A stretch of DNA of 64,000 nt from Flavobacteriales bacterium (GTDB lineage: Bacteria; Bacteroidota; Bacteroidia; Flavobacteriales_D; Sanyastnellaceae), in NCBI GenBank assembly GCA_947466425.1, contig CANIBZ010000001.1, forward strand, positions 86,448-150,447, read 5' to 3'. The stretch's first letter is position 1, and the number at the start of each line of letters is the position of its first letter. Under the pieces are notes generated by a model. That model had not been told where the DNA came from and did no database searches. It was given only the letters and a program-made list of their open reading frames with translations. Below, one piece after another: positions 52,001-57,271 of this stretch. Position numbers and translations under genes: made by a program.

Positions 52001-54396
52001 AAGTACCTGAGTTAATCACAAGCGTTTCAGATAACTCTATTTGTGCAAATGATCCGGTGCAGTTGCAGGGTTCTGTGGTGCCCGGAACAGGACAGTCTCC
52101 ATATACAGTTCAATGGATTAATGACGCAACGGGAGCGGTAGTAACTGCTTCAAGCTCTGCCACTGTTAATCCGGTTATAACGAATTCATATACATACAAT
52201 GTTGTCGATTTCAATGGATGTGCAAGCAGCTCGACTGAGGGGGTAACAGTTAATCCGAACCCGGTATTTACTCTGGCTGATGAATATTTATGTTCGGGAG
52301 AGTCAGGATTCCTGACGGTTGTGCCTCCTGTTGGAACGCAATACGCATATCAATGGTCTCCGAATAATAATACCGTAGGAACAATTATCGGAGGAGCCCT
52401 TGAAATTTTACCGCAAGTGAACAACGGCAATGTGCTTACTCAACTGAATTATTCAGTAGTTGTTACAGATCAGTTCACAGGTTGTGTGTCAACTGACAAC
52501 GCAGCCGTATTTATTTGGCCGCAGCCGATAATTTCAATCACGGGACCACCAGCCACGGATATTTTATGTTACCAAGAAGAGGCTCAATTGATATCGAATG
52601 TCACGCAAGGTCAGTGGCCATGGGTAATATCATGGGAAGCTCTAAATGGCTTGGAGTCTGGGATTGGAAATACGTTCACAATTCACCCAACAGAGACTGT
52701 TGTCTATGAGGCTACCGTAACAGATAACCAAGGTTGTGTCGGAACAGACACCTATCAAGTCAATGTTTTTGATACGAACAACCTAATCGTTTATGCTGGA
52801 CCAGACGTGGCAATTTGTTCAGATGGACAGACTACTCAGCAGGTGAATGGGGTTTACGCCAATGGGGTGAATCCGATTACAATGGAATGGACGTACCAAG
52901 GAAATCCACTTATTCAAAGTACAACAAACAGCTGGGATGTTCCTTCCGATTACAATGGTATTTTGGAGTTTGAAGTGACAGATGGCAATGGATGTAAGTT
53001 CGAAGATGAGCTTTCTTTCGTGGCCTTGAACCCTCAAGCAGAAATTTCAGTAGGGACGACTATTGGATGTTCTCCATTATCGGTGAACCTCGGGGCTAAT
53101 GGTGGAAATACCTATTCATGGACTTTCTGTGATGGAATTTCAAGCAATCAACCTGTATTAACCTATGATTTTGTTAATCCTTCAACAACAGATATTTTAA
53201 ATTGCACCATTGAGTTAACGGCTTATTTGCAGCAAGGTTCTTTGGTTTGTGAAAGCACGGCCTATGAAACCATTACGATTAACCCGACACCGGCCGCAAA
53301 TTTCCAATTCCCTGCTGCAATTCTTTGTGATCAAGAACAAGTAACAATTACAGATTTAAGCAGTGGTGCAGAATCTTATTCTTGGGTATTAAATGGAAAT
53401 CCGTTACCTGCAAATCAAAATATTCCTGAACCGAATTTAGGTCTGACAGCGCCTGGAAATTATATCATGGTGCAAACAGTATCGAATTCGTTCGGTTGTC
53501 AGGATTCCCATACGGAAACAATCAACGTGTTGCAAGGACCAGATCCGGTGTTTTCATTCAATCAGGATGGACCATGTGTGCCAGTTTCCGTTCAGTTCAC
53601 AGATGAATCACAAAGTGCAGTGGCTATTACTGGATATGAGTGGAATTTTGGCGATGGCTTAAGTTCCTTTGTTCAAAATCCAGTTCATATTTATCAGAAT
53701 CCAGGCACCTACGATGTAACGCTTACAGTGTATTCAGCGAACGGCTGTTCGGTTGTAGAAACTGTTCCGAGTGCCTTTACATTTGGCGAATTGCCAGACA
53801 TTAATAATGTTTTCTTTACTGTTACTCCAGAAGTTGACAATGAGTACAATTCAACATTCAATTACAACGTAGATCTTCCCGATTTAACTCTCGATTACAA
53901 TTGGAATTTCGGAGATAACTATTGGGGTTATGGTGCATATACTCAGCATTATTATGAATATGTGGGGACGTTCAATGTTGAATTAACCGCAACGGATGAT
54001 GTGGGTTGCCAAACGTCTGTGAACCAAGTTGTGAGAATAGAAGATCCTTTGAATGTATACGTGCCAAATGCGTTTACTCCAGATCAAAATAATTTGAACG
54101 AGGTATTCTTGCCAGTTATTCGAGGAAAAGATAAAATTGTAAACTACACTTTCCAGGTATTTGATAGATGGGGAAATACAGTATTCATGACGGAAGATTT
54201 TTATGAGGGTTGGAATGGTACGGTGAACGTAAGAAACTTGAGAAACAACTTCCATTACAATGCTACCAATGGGGCTTTCCAATTGAGTAATGGAAGCTAT
54301 TTATGTGAAACAGACCAGTATGCGTGGCAGATCATTATTGAAACGCAAGCCGATGGAGCAAGAGAGTATAAAGGCACAGTATTATTAATTAGATAA
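34015..54396 (+). CDS. Giant modular surface protein with gliding-associated C-terminal domain (about 6,790 residues)
   Basis: One uninterrupted frame of 6,793 residues. The start is GTG at 34015 or TTG at 34045; either gives a signal peptide (SLALLFMLFATGGVLFGQ). An Ig-like N-terminal region and PKD-type modules are followed by two long module series (see separate entries). PKD domains with WNFGDG are at the end, and the C-terminal type B sorting domain starts near 54043 (VPNAFTPDQNNLNEVF, FQVFDRWGNTVFM, YAWQIIIET, GTVLLIR). It is therefore predicted type IX secretion cargo displayed on the cell surface. The size and repeated folds suggest a filamentous adhesin; the ligand is unknown. It is divergent from the adhesin operon and 8 bases before a small probable outer-membrane protein. 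Confidence 0.93.
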   Translation: MKLKYCQNIVLRNSLALLFMLFATGGVLFGQCPTVSIYYNNAAVNNNTLSVCQGNSISLSANISSLPTGATASSYQWYTTSGPISGQTSSSLTLTNVQNSNDINYWCVVTFSGLTGCTVNSSTSSLLDLNVYNPNLNAGNNQCVLTGNFDLNATLTNLSGLTNGTYSWTGPNNYSSSVLDPPAFAATSANAGTYNLTYTNGACILTDALNLVYLPGFSVDAGPTTALVCSGGTFTQTATVTNGLANVSYQWVNPSGNNVGSGATLNLSNIGNNQIGSYTVTATSGGCSVSDVITLETVTPALSSTFWDATSNMFKRCLTGGATAGSIVFTENTPDTYNSAISNYSINWGDGTSTVVSSTVPWTASGAQVSTSDDNWGSITHSYAAGQYTLVYTLTTSTGCTIVRNYTVFVGSTPASPGVSFPANASSCAPVTLPITLSNFSNNPTGTTYVLTFNDNSTPQTFTQQTIPTVINHTFTTSSCGFTSGGLPNVFGATLIATNPCGQASGSASNLQVSIAPTAAITGSIGACVGTTVLFNNTSDPGETVNGASCGSDYGFVWEVLDASGNVIAPGSEYSLLSGLLGSNFADPNDYLLWTNGSVQLGLAFNTSGTYTVRLKARNSCPNESLDSQTVCVTAPLQPSFIAASPVCPGTSVLMDNTTQIPSPSCGTNTWNWTVTPVTGWAFDPNFSSTASSEDPHIIFNTPGTYNITLTASNSICGVALPVTQTVIVQPIPLAALPADIQGCSSPSNPYTVTFNPTTNASQFTGNINYIWQINPPTGYTFLGNTNSSSLNPIVQFNNPGSYNVTFTMQTVCGPDDDEQVINVIVPPSILEVTDVVSGCTNATPNGFVVNPTAQVNGGGANALTYVWSVQPPTGWVYTNGTNANSVNPQMTFNSVGNYVLSLVLQNLCGSDTITDLFEVVGPPIASIPEANGCAVSGTPFIYNPGTGGVPAISVSNNGSNITQYAWSANPTAGVVIGSPNSPAPNISFSNPGEFQVSMAVTNSCGTTTVSDTVIVLGLPNVTMPSIAGGCAPNSLNISSNAPNITAGGGTILWYQWNVLQNGITLIPGTAWIYTSGSQNSISPSFQFLLPGTYQVQLTVANECGTASVSSNSFAIQSAPTILFPPAPTSTCSPLVFNGSGVIIQNNGASILASSWSITPNVGYTLLQGTLNSAAPQIQFNNPGTYTLSLNVTTDCGTITGQQTIIVNGPPALTLPSIPPNCSPLTYNGSSTISANGSPITSYGWTVATIQGVAIQEGNGWSLTQGTLSSPQPNFSFNSAGTYVVRLTVNNLCGTATSQTIITVAAPPDISISASDGCTPLNVSPSITVNNGGGTGLTYQWTVLQNTTAVLPGTAYTYLNSTTATSAQPQFNFTQAGTYTLQLSVTNQCGTDIATDPVVIQSAPTVTLSAPNNTQICAPVSYSPTATINNGGSPITSYQWLVTPNSGYSVTSGSLSGPQAAFQFTVSGTYTVSLTVINACGQATTFKQITVNTPPSVALGTDASGCAPFVYAFSGANSPVVNTGGSTPNYLWSVSPNSGYTLTSGTLTSLSPGFNFTQAGNYVLTLTVSNACGSQSDGIAITVNQPPLVTIPALTSGCIVNGLYTTSIVPIVTTGSTAPVTNYAWTSIPSQNVTFSILPNSLSPNTNVSITAGGTYTLTLTATNVCGNTSATQNISAIVPPTVSLASVPPSCIPYTYAPLPLVNNGGGTISSYTWTITPGVQGVNWSITSGSLTSANPVINFLLPGSYTVIHNVVNSCGNASDTITILTSGIPQFTLSDANATHCAPFSFSPAAVTINSNNSSLTGTSWSVSPSTGWVLTSGSLSSVSPNPTFNFTQSGIYTIALTASNACGPKSVNIIQTINGSPTVTLVPPLPTCTPYVYNPSPTISTNGSPVTSYAWVVTPAVGTPANGYSPSGALNALNTTFQFNQPGTYNVALTAQNACAPATTTSVNVVITGEPSISINPLTAVCAPSVVSPTAVIANNGANITGYAWQITPATGWTATGMTTVSPQITFTAQGSYSISLTVTSNCGPKTSLPQTIQVSVAPTATIASTPGGCAPYTYDPAPVVTNGGGFISSYQWQVTPAAGWSVASGALNSTYCSFYFTQPGQFNVSYTVVNGCGSTIVSQVVNVKGLPVVTLQDHAPACAPVVYPGTSGSPNIVTNSSPITSYQWAVSPGILGTDWQISSGTLTAANPSFQFLTAGDYTISLTATNGCGPHTDQTLFEVHSVPILDLPDAVVCNPPNTNYQPNPVILSSGGVNINSYQWSVFPNSGFSFTTASTVLNPTINLSLPNTYQVTFSATNACGTGNTVANVISATLPAITIAEINDACSPFILDPTVTVSAGAGTISSQTWSMLQTSGWNTPNALTDNNAIFNFSQPGNYTLQYAATNQCGTGTDQETFTVFASPLVDISNLPVTICADVVFTPNLIVQSPGNPVTGYEWSILDMNNAPVSTGYALGNGVTLNSGNFNLTFLQAGNYQIKVEITNSCGQFSDVAPITIHDDPILNLGPDIAGCATLNLAFPGNSASIQNQGAPITSYAWTLPTSGVTITNGSISGSTIGLQFGTQGSYNIGLTVNNACGSDNDTTQVVVSSAIGLTMPANVSQCAGSVVLPANTVLNGGAINSYQWSVNPSTGWVGTGLTSSTGTFNFTDHGQYTVTLALSTSCGPISQNMQVAIQEAPSVILTDISDLCFSSPSVLLNPNALFDNGGIPTDYLWSINPSLSTLITLNGSIDSPQTTFNALASGSYTLSLVGENDCGIGSDAITANIISAPTLTLNSAVPTCAPFTYTPTYNLNNGGGVITSYAWVVRLSGTVIQPGVNYYYQTGNASSSNPLIVFTTAGDYEVQLTVQNACSPAAVSLATFVVNSAPVVNFTLADATICSSDIVNPIESIIGAGTGNGTWSVLPSTGFVYATGNANLSTSTFNFSEAGSYSLSLTASNACGSSTYSSNLVVSTPPIVTLPEPSTLVHCSGTYEYGASATGNNGAVDNGGEFISDYQWTVSQISGVNPSFTYLSGSSSSPSANIQFNTAGTYQVQLDATNSCGQSSDSVNFVVISPPALTLSNTNVSGCDPLVYVPNPLVFNGGGNIGNSLNWTVIGNSAGYSANGALNSANTTFTFNNYGQYTVQLSAMNECGSTTVSQPISVQSDPNISLTNLIVNNSANCTPLLVTAGVNLVPNTSAPTDYSWSVVPNTGFTYSSGDSTAIQPTFSFTQSGAYQISVTASNQCGSDIEDYEELNVTTLPTVTLTNFPTNTLCIGAPFTPTLSQVSLLNGNGTINPSNGLQWQISPGVAGVNYTITGANSGAPTITFLTPGTYNIKLTATNQCGSQFDIETVSVAGPPLISGLSAINDCLDLGAEFTAAFAPTVGTNGSLVTGYSWSSAPSLPFIAPTSSTSQNASFNVTQAGNYAITYTASNVCGTTTATTQIGANQLPVIANLPSTLSLCAGVSQSFSATVTTNGSSIVGQPTYTITPSTGWQVNNGALNSSSMGVTFLLPGTYTVVYSVSHNCNTNLPVVSTTVVTVNGTPSFTLAAPPTNTCVATGGAFLYNPSPVFAANQLQVTNYAWTFNSTNVTLNGQANSQNATFSISNIGPNTIGLTATNACGTSIINQVITTYGSPQYTLPAVPVSNCAPVTYSGGATLNSPNGNGGSPISSTTWSVTPSAGVSVIGSLSSPSAGFTFNQPGTYSVNFMAQNAIGCPAFSQTQVITVYGTPSVTLASSNTGCAPYNYNPSPVYTTYGLPTTFNWAVTNAAGATVTPGATTWNFLSGNATTSDPQFTFFTPGIYTLSLTLSNACTSSVVYTTTVTVRGRPTVTLPALSAGCAPLAVPLGASSVNGNNSPVTSYLWSVSPTNNPVGYTFTGSPNASNTNVTFSIPNTYIVNLTVGNSCGVETASTTIVVNGTPTLQLNPIQQAAICANAGSPFVFTPTANVASNGATINSYSWTYTPTNSTTIGLTGPVNQATAPQYSFAQAGTYNVVLSVNSSCGTQSTTLPVVVMTSPSVSLSNVTGCEQFEYDPNSLGASPNMVIGNGGGTISQYEWNIQGGAAGTDYLANGPLTDLNTNFSFVNSGQYTATLTATNQCGATTSLPNIIAVGQSPTLSIAPLTNLNCVPYTVQPQATVVDYGSPITSYTWSVSGGVSGTSLISNANTATPSVTLNAVGNYNLTLTVINSCGTQALSIPVMTSGIPSITMSTPPTGCVDQNYAPTPFINPNNSPVTSTTYSIPNTSGWNYSSGNAADTTAEFVFTSYGSYPITLSAVNGCGTGTSLQTVQVFDAPIIASPVNTTPHCVGYNYSPGFTFNNAGSTILSYAWTVTPSTGVVIQNPNSSNPNITFNQQGSYIVKCAAINSCDTTEQSQTINIITTPTITIAPLAVNCVPFTSTPQVQIQDGGSAILPNGLNWSVTSGPSAGWNYAVNSNSTMLTPSFVTTLPGIYNLHLTAQNFCGTIAGDVTLTAQGVPSISVPDLQLCTSDPFDPAPLINANNSAITSYSWIVNPGSMASTDLNAIFNLGTAGNIDYDYALTAVNACGSSTDAGEVHAVAAPVVTLSTDALTQCLAGFVLNENPVFDNGGGIISSYTWNMTGGQVSDWNLVNGALNTNNADFSFVNSGNFNLGVSVVNECGTSTDAMNLTIQDVPDLNLSVVPPHCEPYVVSPSYILAENLSTVTNYAWSILPVTGSVQYLNGTLNSSYNPTIEFSTDNTYTMQLAVTNICGTTTDSEQVVVYDTPIATVQGGIICPGGVLPISAVPSAGSGTGYTYLWTPANSGLNYTIGQNVQASPMVTQPYAVQIADSHGCTSTSNLVVTVQPDPVIVVSDVNICAGNSAVLSAAGATNYSWSPSTGLNQITGNPVTSSPATSITYTVTGTDPYPGCSGTAQLTVSVTDIVVDAGLDFEVCDQSPIIQLAGIPAGGIWTGNNVTNNQFIPNGPGVYNLTYAFTVNTAGIVGGCTFMDEMQITVNALPTATLTADLTICPGIPTNITGLAAGGVGPYSVTWLQGGALLQTSNSTNPLTLNVAPLNSTTYDFEVVDANGCEAADNVLVSTWEQPIASASPDVTICSDQNTTLTGAGSLGLAPYQYDWFVQGNALSINNTTSLFVDTDNTTTYVFQIEDSHGCFSTDNTTVTVHPTPVANFQVVSSLLNVTCINTPISISNLSTGADLYEWYYDGQLVSTSQTPNIVPTGLGMHQISLAVENLFGCDDTIYLDVEVIAPPTSSFTTAYNPSGCGPLDVTFDNTSTGLYVTYAWEFSSNDLVPNTSNVAEPGVYTYQPGPDIITYVPTLTVENICGTQFYSQEIIVNPIPMPAFTLSQDVVCYPFPLDFNNTSLGLPDVYTWDMGDGSPIITIDATSPITNPQGYIYALVDDVTVYTITLTATNECGTVSTTQTVTVLPDVINAFVTANVVSGCSPLVVSFDGLGVGATQFTYNFGDGAVAGTEDAIHIFNATSYPSQIYNVEFSATNGCADDHVSLQIVVYPTPDGNVLMSDLGLCPNQNVLVEADVNDPYIQDYTWTVNQVDVSGNILGVANDMFMENLNNVSSFNYNSGVVPGLYQTQLDLTSINGCTNTISTNFEVYENPVAIATSSQGLNPIVCPGGQVWLQGNVQQSTGAQPYTYSWQDLSTGAISNLQFFAATPFLPSDYIVTATDANGCSDTETITVDTYLAPVPIAGNDEVVCPGTTVQLTEFVFGGTQPYTNVWTDLDNNVVLNSTTVQPLIPNGTTYQLSTIDANGCVGVDEVVISLHDEPIAVIQPNFVLPLCSGSIAPLFGSELNNMPVSQYAWSIGSVNNPVLGNLPQYNFVGTGSTETVYFTVTDMNGCSDSETITIQTGVTPIANIPNPNVNVCDGSVATLAVLPSPANSQVTWTGNGIVGVANQSIISVEPDLGGLCTSQTFQYDVAINNNGCVTNEVVLVTVYPTPQVTDNQETFCGNTNETLCVYSTCGTGNLDYQWSIGNNVLSNSQCYNVNLSENTIFTITATDQMGCTSSGTYGIDILEVPELITSVSDNSICANDPVQLQGSVVPGTGQSPYTVQWINDATGAVVTASSSATVNPVITNSYTYNVVDFNGCASSSTEGVTVNPNPVFTLADEYLCSGESGFLTVVPPVGTQYAYQWSPNNNTVGTIIGGALEILPQVNNGNVLTQLNYSVVVTDQFTGCVSTDNAAVFIWPQPIISITGPPATDILCYQEEAQLISNVTQGQWPWVISWEALNGLESGIGNTFTIHPTETVVYEATVTDNQGCVGTDTYQVNVFDTNNLIVYAGPDVAICSDGQTTQQVNGVYANGVNPITMEWTYQGNPLIQSTTNSWDVPSDYNGILEFEVTDGNGCKFEDELSFVALNPQAEISVGTTIGCSPLSVNLGANGGNTYSWTFCDGISSNQPVLTYDFVNPSTTDILNCTIELTAYLQQGSLVCESTAYETITINPTPAANFQFPAAILCDQEQVTITDLSSGAESYSWVLNGNPLPANQNIPEPNLGLTAPGNYIMVQTVSNSFGCQDSHTETINVLQGPDPVFSFNQDGPCVPVSVQFTDESQSAVAITGYEWNFGDGLSSFVQNPVHIYQNPGTYDVTLTVYSANGCSVVETVPSAFTFGELPDINNVFFTVTPEVDNEYNSTFNYNVDLPDLTLDYNWNFGDNYWGYGAYTQHYYEYVGTFNVELTATDDVGCQTSVNQVVRIEDPLNVYVPNAFTPDQNNLNEVFLPVIRGKDKIVNYTFQVFDRWGNTVFMTEDFYEGWNGTVNVRNLRNNFHYNATNGAFQLSNGSYLCETDQYAWQIIIETQADGAREYKGTVLLIR
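35450..48190 (+). repeat. Protein module series A: about 46 modules ending in N-x-C-G
   Basis: By reading the translation I count about 46 successive modules of about 94 residues, including degenerate ones. Each has a cysteine near its start (types CAPFVY, CTPYVY, CSPLTY), a middle such as NGGGxIxSYxWxVxPxxG, a segment FNxxGxYxxxLT, and an end such as ATNQCG, VINACG or VSNACG. Some modules replace the end cysteine motif (AQNAIGC, VSHNC). The modules are clearly related as protein, but I see no long near-identical DNA blocks, so the expansion is old. Confidence 0.85.
48230..53760 (+). repeat. Protein module series B: about 20 modules with D-x-N-G-C type ends
   Basis: After about 48.2 kb the module type changes. 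Ends now read DSHGCTS, DANGCEA, DMNGCSD, FNGCASS or NQGCVGT. Starts read V-x-I-C-x-G/D with Trp-containing centres such as YTYLWTP, YTYSWQDL and YAYQWSP. Mixed among them are PKD domains with YTWDMGDGSP (about 50.0 kb) and FTYNFGDG (about 50.3 kb). I count a little over 20, some uncertain. Confidence 0.7.
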
Positions 54397-54404
54397 AACG
54401 TACA

Positions 54405-55094
54405 ATGAAAAAAGTATTAATAGCATGGCTTCTACTACTCAGCTGTAATTTTTGCGGAATGGCTCAATCAAATCGAGGCAAATCAAACAGCTTGGGAATA
54501 TATGCCCAAGGAGGTTTGAACCTTGGAGTTGAAATGGATATGTCGCCTATGAAAATTAATGACTATATTGTAAATGACGCCCAGGAGCCGAATAATTCGC
54601 AGTTTCGTTATGGATCAACTTTCAAGTTGTTTCTAAATAAAGTAGGTCTAGTTTTGGGGTATGGGATTACGAAAAGCGGAGGCGTGAACAAAGTTGCTAT
54701 GGCGGGTTCAAAATTTAATTTAGGATTGAACTTCTTGATAGGAGATTCACATCATAAGAACCCTCAAGTGGGTTGTTATTTTAATTGGGGTACTCGAAAT
54801 TACTATTTTAACAACACGTTATTTATTCCTTCTGCAAGTATGAATCCCAATTTAATTACGAATGAAGTTAACTTACTTCGTTTTAATCAGAGGTCTATAG
54901 GAGGGTTGTTTTCAGTGCCTGTCGTTTCAGATGATAAGAGTTCATCTCGAGTTGTTTTTGCAGTGGAATATAATTTGAAATCTTCCTTTTGGAACATGGG
55001 TGAAACTCGAATTCCTGAATATGGTAAAAGTGATTTTGTAATTAACTTTATGTATCAGATAGATTTTGGATATTCAAAGTCGGGTAGAAGATAA
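54405..55094 (+). CDS. Small probable outer-membrane protein following the giant gene
   Basis: I do not recognise the family. It is a 229-residue protein with an N-terminal signal (MKKVLIAWLLLLSCNFCGMAQ) that could be cut after MAQ, or could be a lipoprotein signal at LLSC. The body alternates polar and hydrophobic residues, with gly-rich strands (YAQGGLNLGVEM, VGLVLGYGITKSGG, KFNLGLNFLIG) and an end FVINFMYQIDFGY, consistent with a small beta-barrel. It starts 8 bases after the giant gene, so it is very likely cotranscribed. It may be that protein's outer-membrane partner, which is inference from position. Confidence 0.7.
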   Translation: MKKVLIAWLLLLSCNFCGMAQSNRGKSNSLGIYAQGGLNLGVEMDMSPMKINDYIVNDAQEPNNSQFRYGSTFKLFLNKVGLVLGYGITKSGGVNKVAMAGSKFNLGLNFLIGDSHHKNPQVGCYFNWGTRNYYFNNTLFIPSASMNPNLITNEVNLLRFNQRSIGGLFSVPVVSDDKSSSRVVFAVEYNLKSSFWNMGETRIPEYGKSDFVINFMYQIDFGYSKSGRR

Positions 55095-55124
55095 ACACGA
55101 GCCCATACCTGAACCCGTGTTTAT
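55091..55124. terminator. Hairpin at convergent gene ends
   Basis: A 9-bp perfect stem (ATAAACACG at 55091-55099 with CGTGTTTAT at 55116-55124) overlaps the stop of the upstream plus-strand gene. It lies 20 bases from the end of the minus-strand vWA gene. There is no strong T-run, so efficiency is uncertain, but its place suits a two-way terminator. Confidence 0.55.
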
Positions 55125-55143
55125 TGAAACAATAAGTAAATTC

Positions 55144-55776
55144 TTATTTATTAAAACCTTTCCAAATTTTCCCTTCACGTTTTTGAACTAAAGCTTCTTC
55201 TAAGGTGCTAGCGGCGTAGTGCATCGTTTCTTTGATGTCCGCCTTTGCCGATGAGTACACGCGGGACTGTTGCATGTTCAATTGGCTAGCAGCTCCCCAG
55301 GCATCTATGTCTGCGCCAATGAATGCAAAGTTCCAGTTGCCTGAAGCTTCTAAATTTTTAATGGTTGAACTGATTTCACTGAACTTGAACATGCGTGAGG
55401 CATTCTCTCCGCCGTCAGTGAAAATGACAATCATAACCGTTCCGTTTTTTTCCTTCAAGTCGCGACCTAATGCATATTTCATTCTATTGATTACGGTGCC
55501 TATAGCGTCGAGCAAACCGGTCATTCCGTCTAACACGTAATCTTTTTCAGTAAGCACAGGCAATTCAGCCGCTGGAAGGTTTTCGAACACCAGTTCAGGA
55601 GTGTCTGAGAAGAGCGTTAGCGAGACGTAAATCGGCTGATCTGCGTTTCTGCCTTGAATAGCCTTAATGGATAGGAGCTTTTCATTCAACCCTTCAAGAG
55701 TCTCTTTGTAATGGGTTTGCATGCTTCCACTTTTATCTAAGACAATGTGGTAATGGGTGGCGTTTTGTTTATTCAT
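55144..55776 (-). CDS. Cytoplasmic von Willebrand factor A domain protein
   Basis: A single vWA domain of 210 residues with no signal peptide. The metal-site (MIDAS) motif is complete: DKSGSM at about residue 14, a Thr in MTGLLDAIG, and the Asp in FTDGGEN. Proteins of this stand-alone type are common in bacteria and some relatives accompany ATPases or stress systems; the role here is unknown. It lies 70 bases downstream of the ATPase gene on the same strand. It has its own candidate promoter, so the two may be regulated separately. Confidence 0.85.
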   Translation of the reverse strand: MNKQNATHYHIVLDKSGSMQTHYKETLEGLNEKLLSIKAIQGRNADQPIYVSLTLFSDTPELVFENLPAAELPVLTEKDYVLDGMTGLLDAIGTVINRMKYALGRDLKEKNGTVMIVIFTDGGENASRMFKFSEISSTIKNLEASGNWNFAFIGADIDAWGAASQLNMQQSRVYSSAKADIKETMHYAASTLEEALVQKREGKIWKGFNK

Positions 55777-55794
55777 GTTGTTTAATTATTTACG

Positions 55795-55802
55795 CAAAGA
55801 TG
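55795..55802 (-). promoter_or_regulatory. Candidate promoter of the vWA gene
   Basis: On the minus strand TTTTG, then 19 bases, then CATCTTTG approximates the Bacteroidota TTG/TAnnTTTG promoter, with one mismatch in the -7 box. It lies about 20 bases before the vWA ATG. Confidence 0.35.
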
Positions 55803-55846
55803 TGTTGTTGACCAAGGGTGTCAAAAGTTCTACAACCTTGTTTTTT

Positions 55847-57271
55847 TTAATTGAAATGAACCTCCTGTTGAATGACTTTCTTCCAATTAACCAATATGTT
55901 GGCATTGGTTGAGAGTGATGGAAAGATCTCGTTCTTTTTAGTAATCCAATGCCTGTTTACTTTTGATGAGCTACTTCGTTGGTTTTTTATGAAATGATAA
56001 ATTCTGACATCCGATTTTTTAGCCCCCTTTTCAAGAATGATTTTTTTAACTATATTTTGAAAATGGCTGTTTCGTGTTTCGAAGAAAAAAATGTAGTGCG
56101 GGAAGTGTTTGGTTATCTTCTTAATAAAACTCGCGATATCATTCGCCGGGACAAAACTCTCGATATTATCGAGATACATCCAACCGGGGTCGTTGTGGTA
56201 AATAAATTCTCTGTGGTGCAATTCGTGAGTTAGAATTTGTGTGATCAGTAGAATCATTTTCTTTTCCATTGAGCTCAATTGATAGAATTGAACTTTTTTC
56301 TTATTTCTGTATTGAAAGAGATAGGAATAACCGTAATTATTTTTTTCACTGTCTAGGATATCTGATCGCATTATCTCCGGAAGTCCAAAGTCTTTGAAGA
56401 GTTGAGAGATTCTGACTTGGTTTGAAAAAAGAGGAACCTCGTCAAACTTCCTATATCTTACTTCGATTAGTCTGAAGTCAGCAGGGACGAAGTGATTAAA
56501 CGGCCGCATGGTGTTTAGAATATTGCGGTTGAAGTACGAACCCATATTCGAGAAGCTTTGACGAACAAACCAGGAAAGTGATTCAGCAAATTCATCGAGA
56601 CCATTAAAATCATTGATTTCAAACAAATGGAAGAAGAATTCGAACCAATTAGATTCAGGATCAGGATTGGGTTCTTTCTTTTTCATCTTAAGCGTCGGTG
56701 TTCTTTTGAAGAATTCTCTTTCAACTTCACCAATGCAACTTGTGTCGTCAACTAGCCGGAAAATCGCCGAGAGTAATTCTGAATGTATTGGGCAATCCGT
56801 TGGGAGAGTTTTGGTTTTGTCTATGCCCTCAATATAGTTTCGAGCAGCTTCAAAGAGCTTTATTGTTGGAAGTGTATAAAGCTGACCATCTTCATTTTCG
56901 TAATGAAATACAAGCTCTTGATTGAATTCAATTTTGAAATCGGACAATACCGCCTGTGTGTTTATCGAGTCAGGTTTGAACAGGTAGCTTTGATTAACAA
57001 CGCCAAAAGGGGAATAAATTTCGAAGGCAATTTTCAAGGGCTTACTCGAGTCGTGAAGAATATTTTGAAAATTTGCAAACGGACCAAAAGACTGGAAATC
57101 TTTCACCACTTTCATTTCTTGATGGTTACTTGGGAAAAGTTCGAGCAGATTAATTAAACTGCTTTTTCCGCTTGCGGCTTCGCCGAATAAAAAATTATAT
57201 TTTCCAATTTCCCAGGATTGTTTTTCTTTGAATACCGTGAAATTCTCGGCGTGAATGATGAGTTTATTCAT
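55847..57271 (-). CDS. P-loop ATPase of the AAA/ABC-like (OLD/SMC-related) type, function unknown
   Basis: A 474-residue protein. Near the N-terminus FTVFKEKQSWEIGKYNFLFG runs into the Walker A GEAASGKSS (residues 30-38), the layout of SMC/OLD/Rad50-like ATPases in which the core loop follows two beta strands. No long coiled coil is evident. Near the C-terminus WMYLDNIESFVP is a candidate Walker B, followed by HYIFFFETRNSHF in the switch position where related ATPases have TTHS/ATHS. No TOPRIM or nuclease motif could be recognised. Such orphan ATPases occur in phage-defence loci, but nothing else here shows defence. The vWA gene follows on the same strand. Confidence 0.7.
   Translation of the reverse strand: MNKLIIHAENFTVFKEKQSWEIGKYNFLFGEAASGKSSLINLLELFPSNHQEMKVVKDFQSFGPFANFQNILHDSSKPLKIAFEIYSPFGVVNQSYLFKPDSINTQAVLSDFKIEFNQELVFHYENEDGQLYTLPTIKLFEAARNYIEGIDKTKTLPTDCPIHSELLSAIFRLVDDTSCIGEVEREFFKRTPTLKMKKKEPNPDPESNWFEFFFHLFEINDFNGLDEFAESLSWFVRQSFSNMGSYFNRNILNTMRPFNHFVPADFRLIEVRYRKFDEVPLFSNQVRISQLFKDFGLPEIMRSDILDSEKNNYGYSYLFQYRNKKKVQFYQLSSMEKKMILLITQILTHELHHREFIYHNDPGWMYLDNIESFVPANDIASFIKKITKHFPHYIFFFETRNSHFQNIVKKIILEKGAKKSDVRIYHFIKNQRSSSSKVNRHWITKKNEIFPSLSTNANILVNWKKVIQQEVHFN

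Noticed and set aside
35229..54282. Many antisense and other-frame open frames of 60-110 codons inside the giant gene
   Set aside because: Shadows of the long repetitive coding sequence with no signal, motif or start support.
55979..57157. Plus-strand frames opposite the ATPase gene
   Set aside because: No conserved features; the minus-strand protein has a clear Walker A motif.
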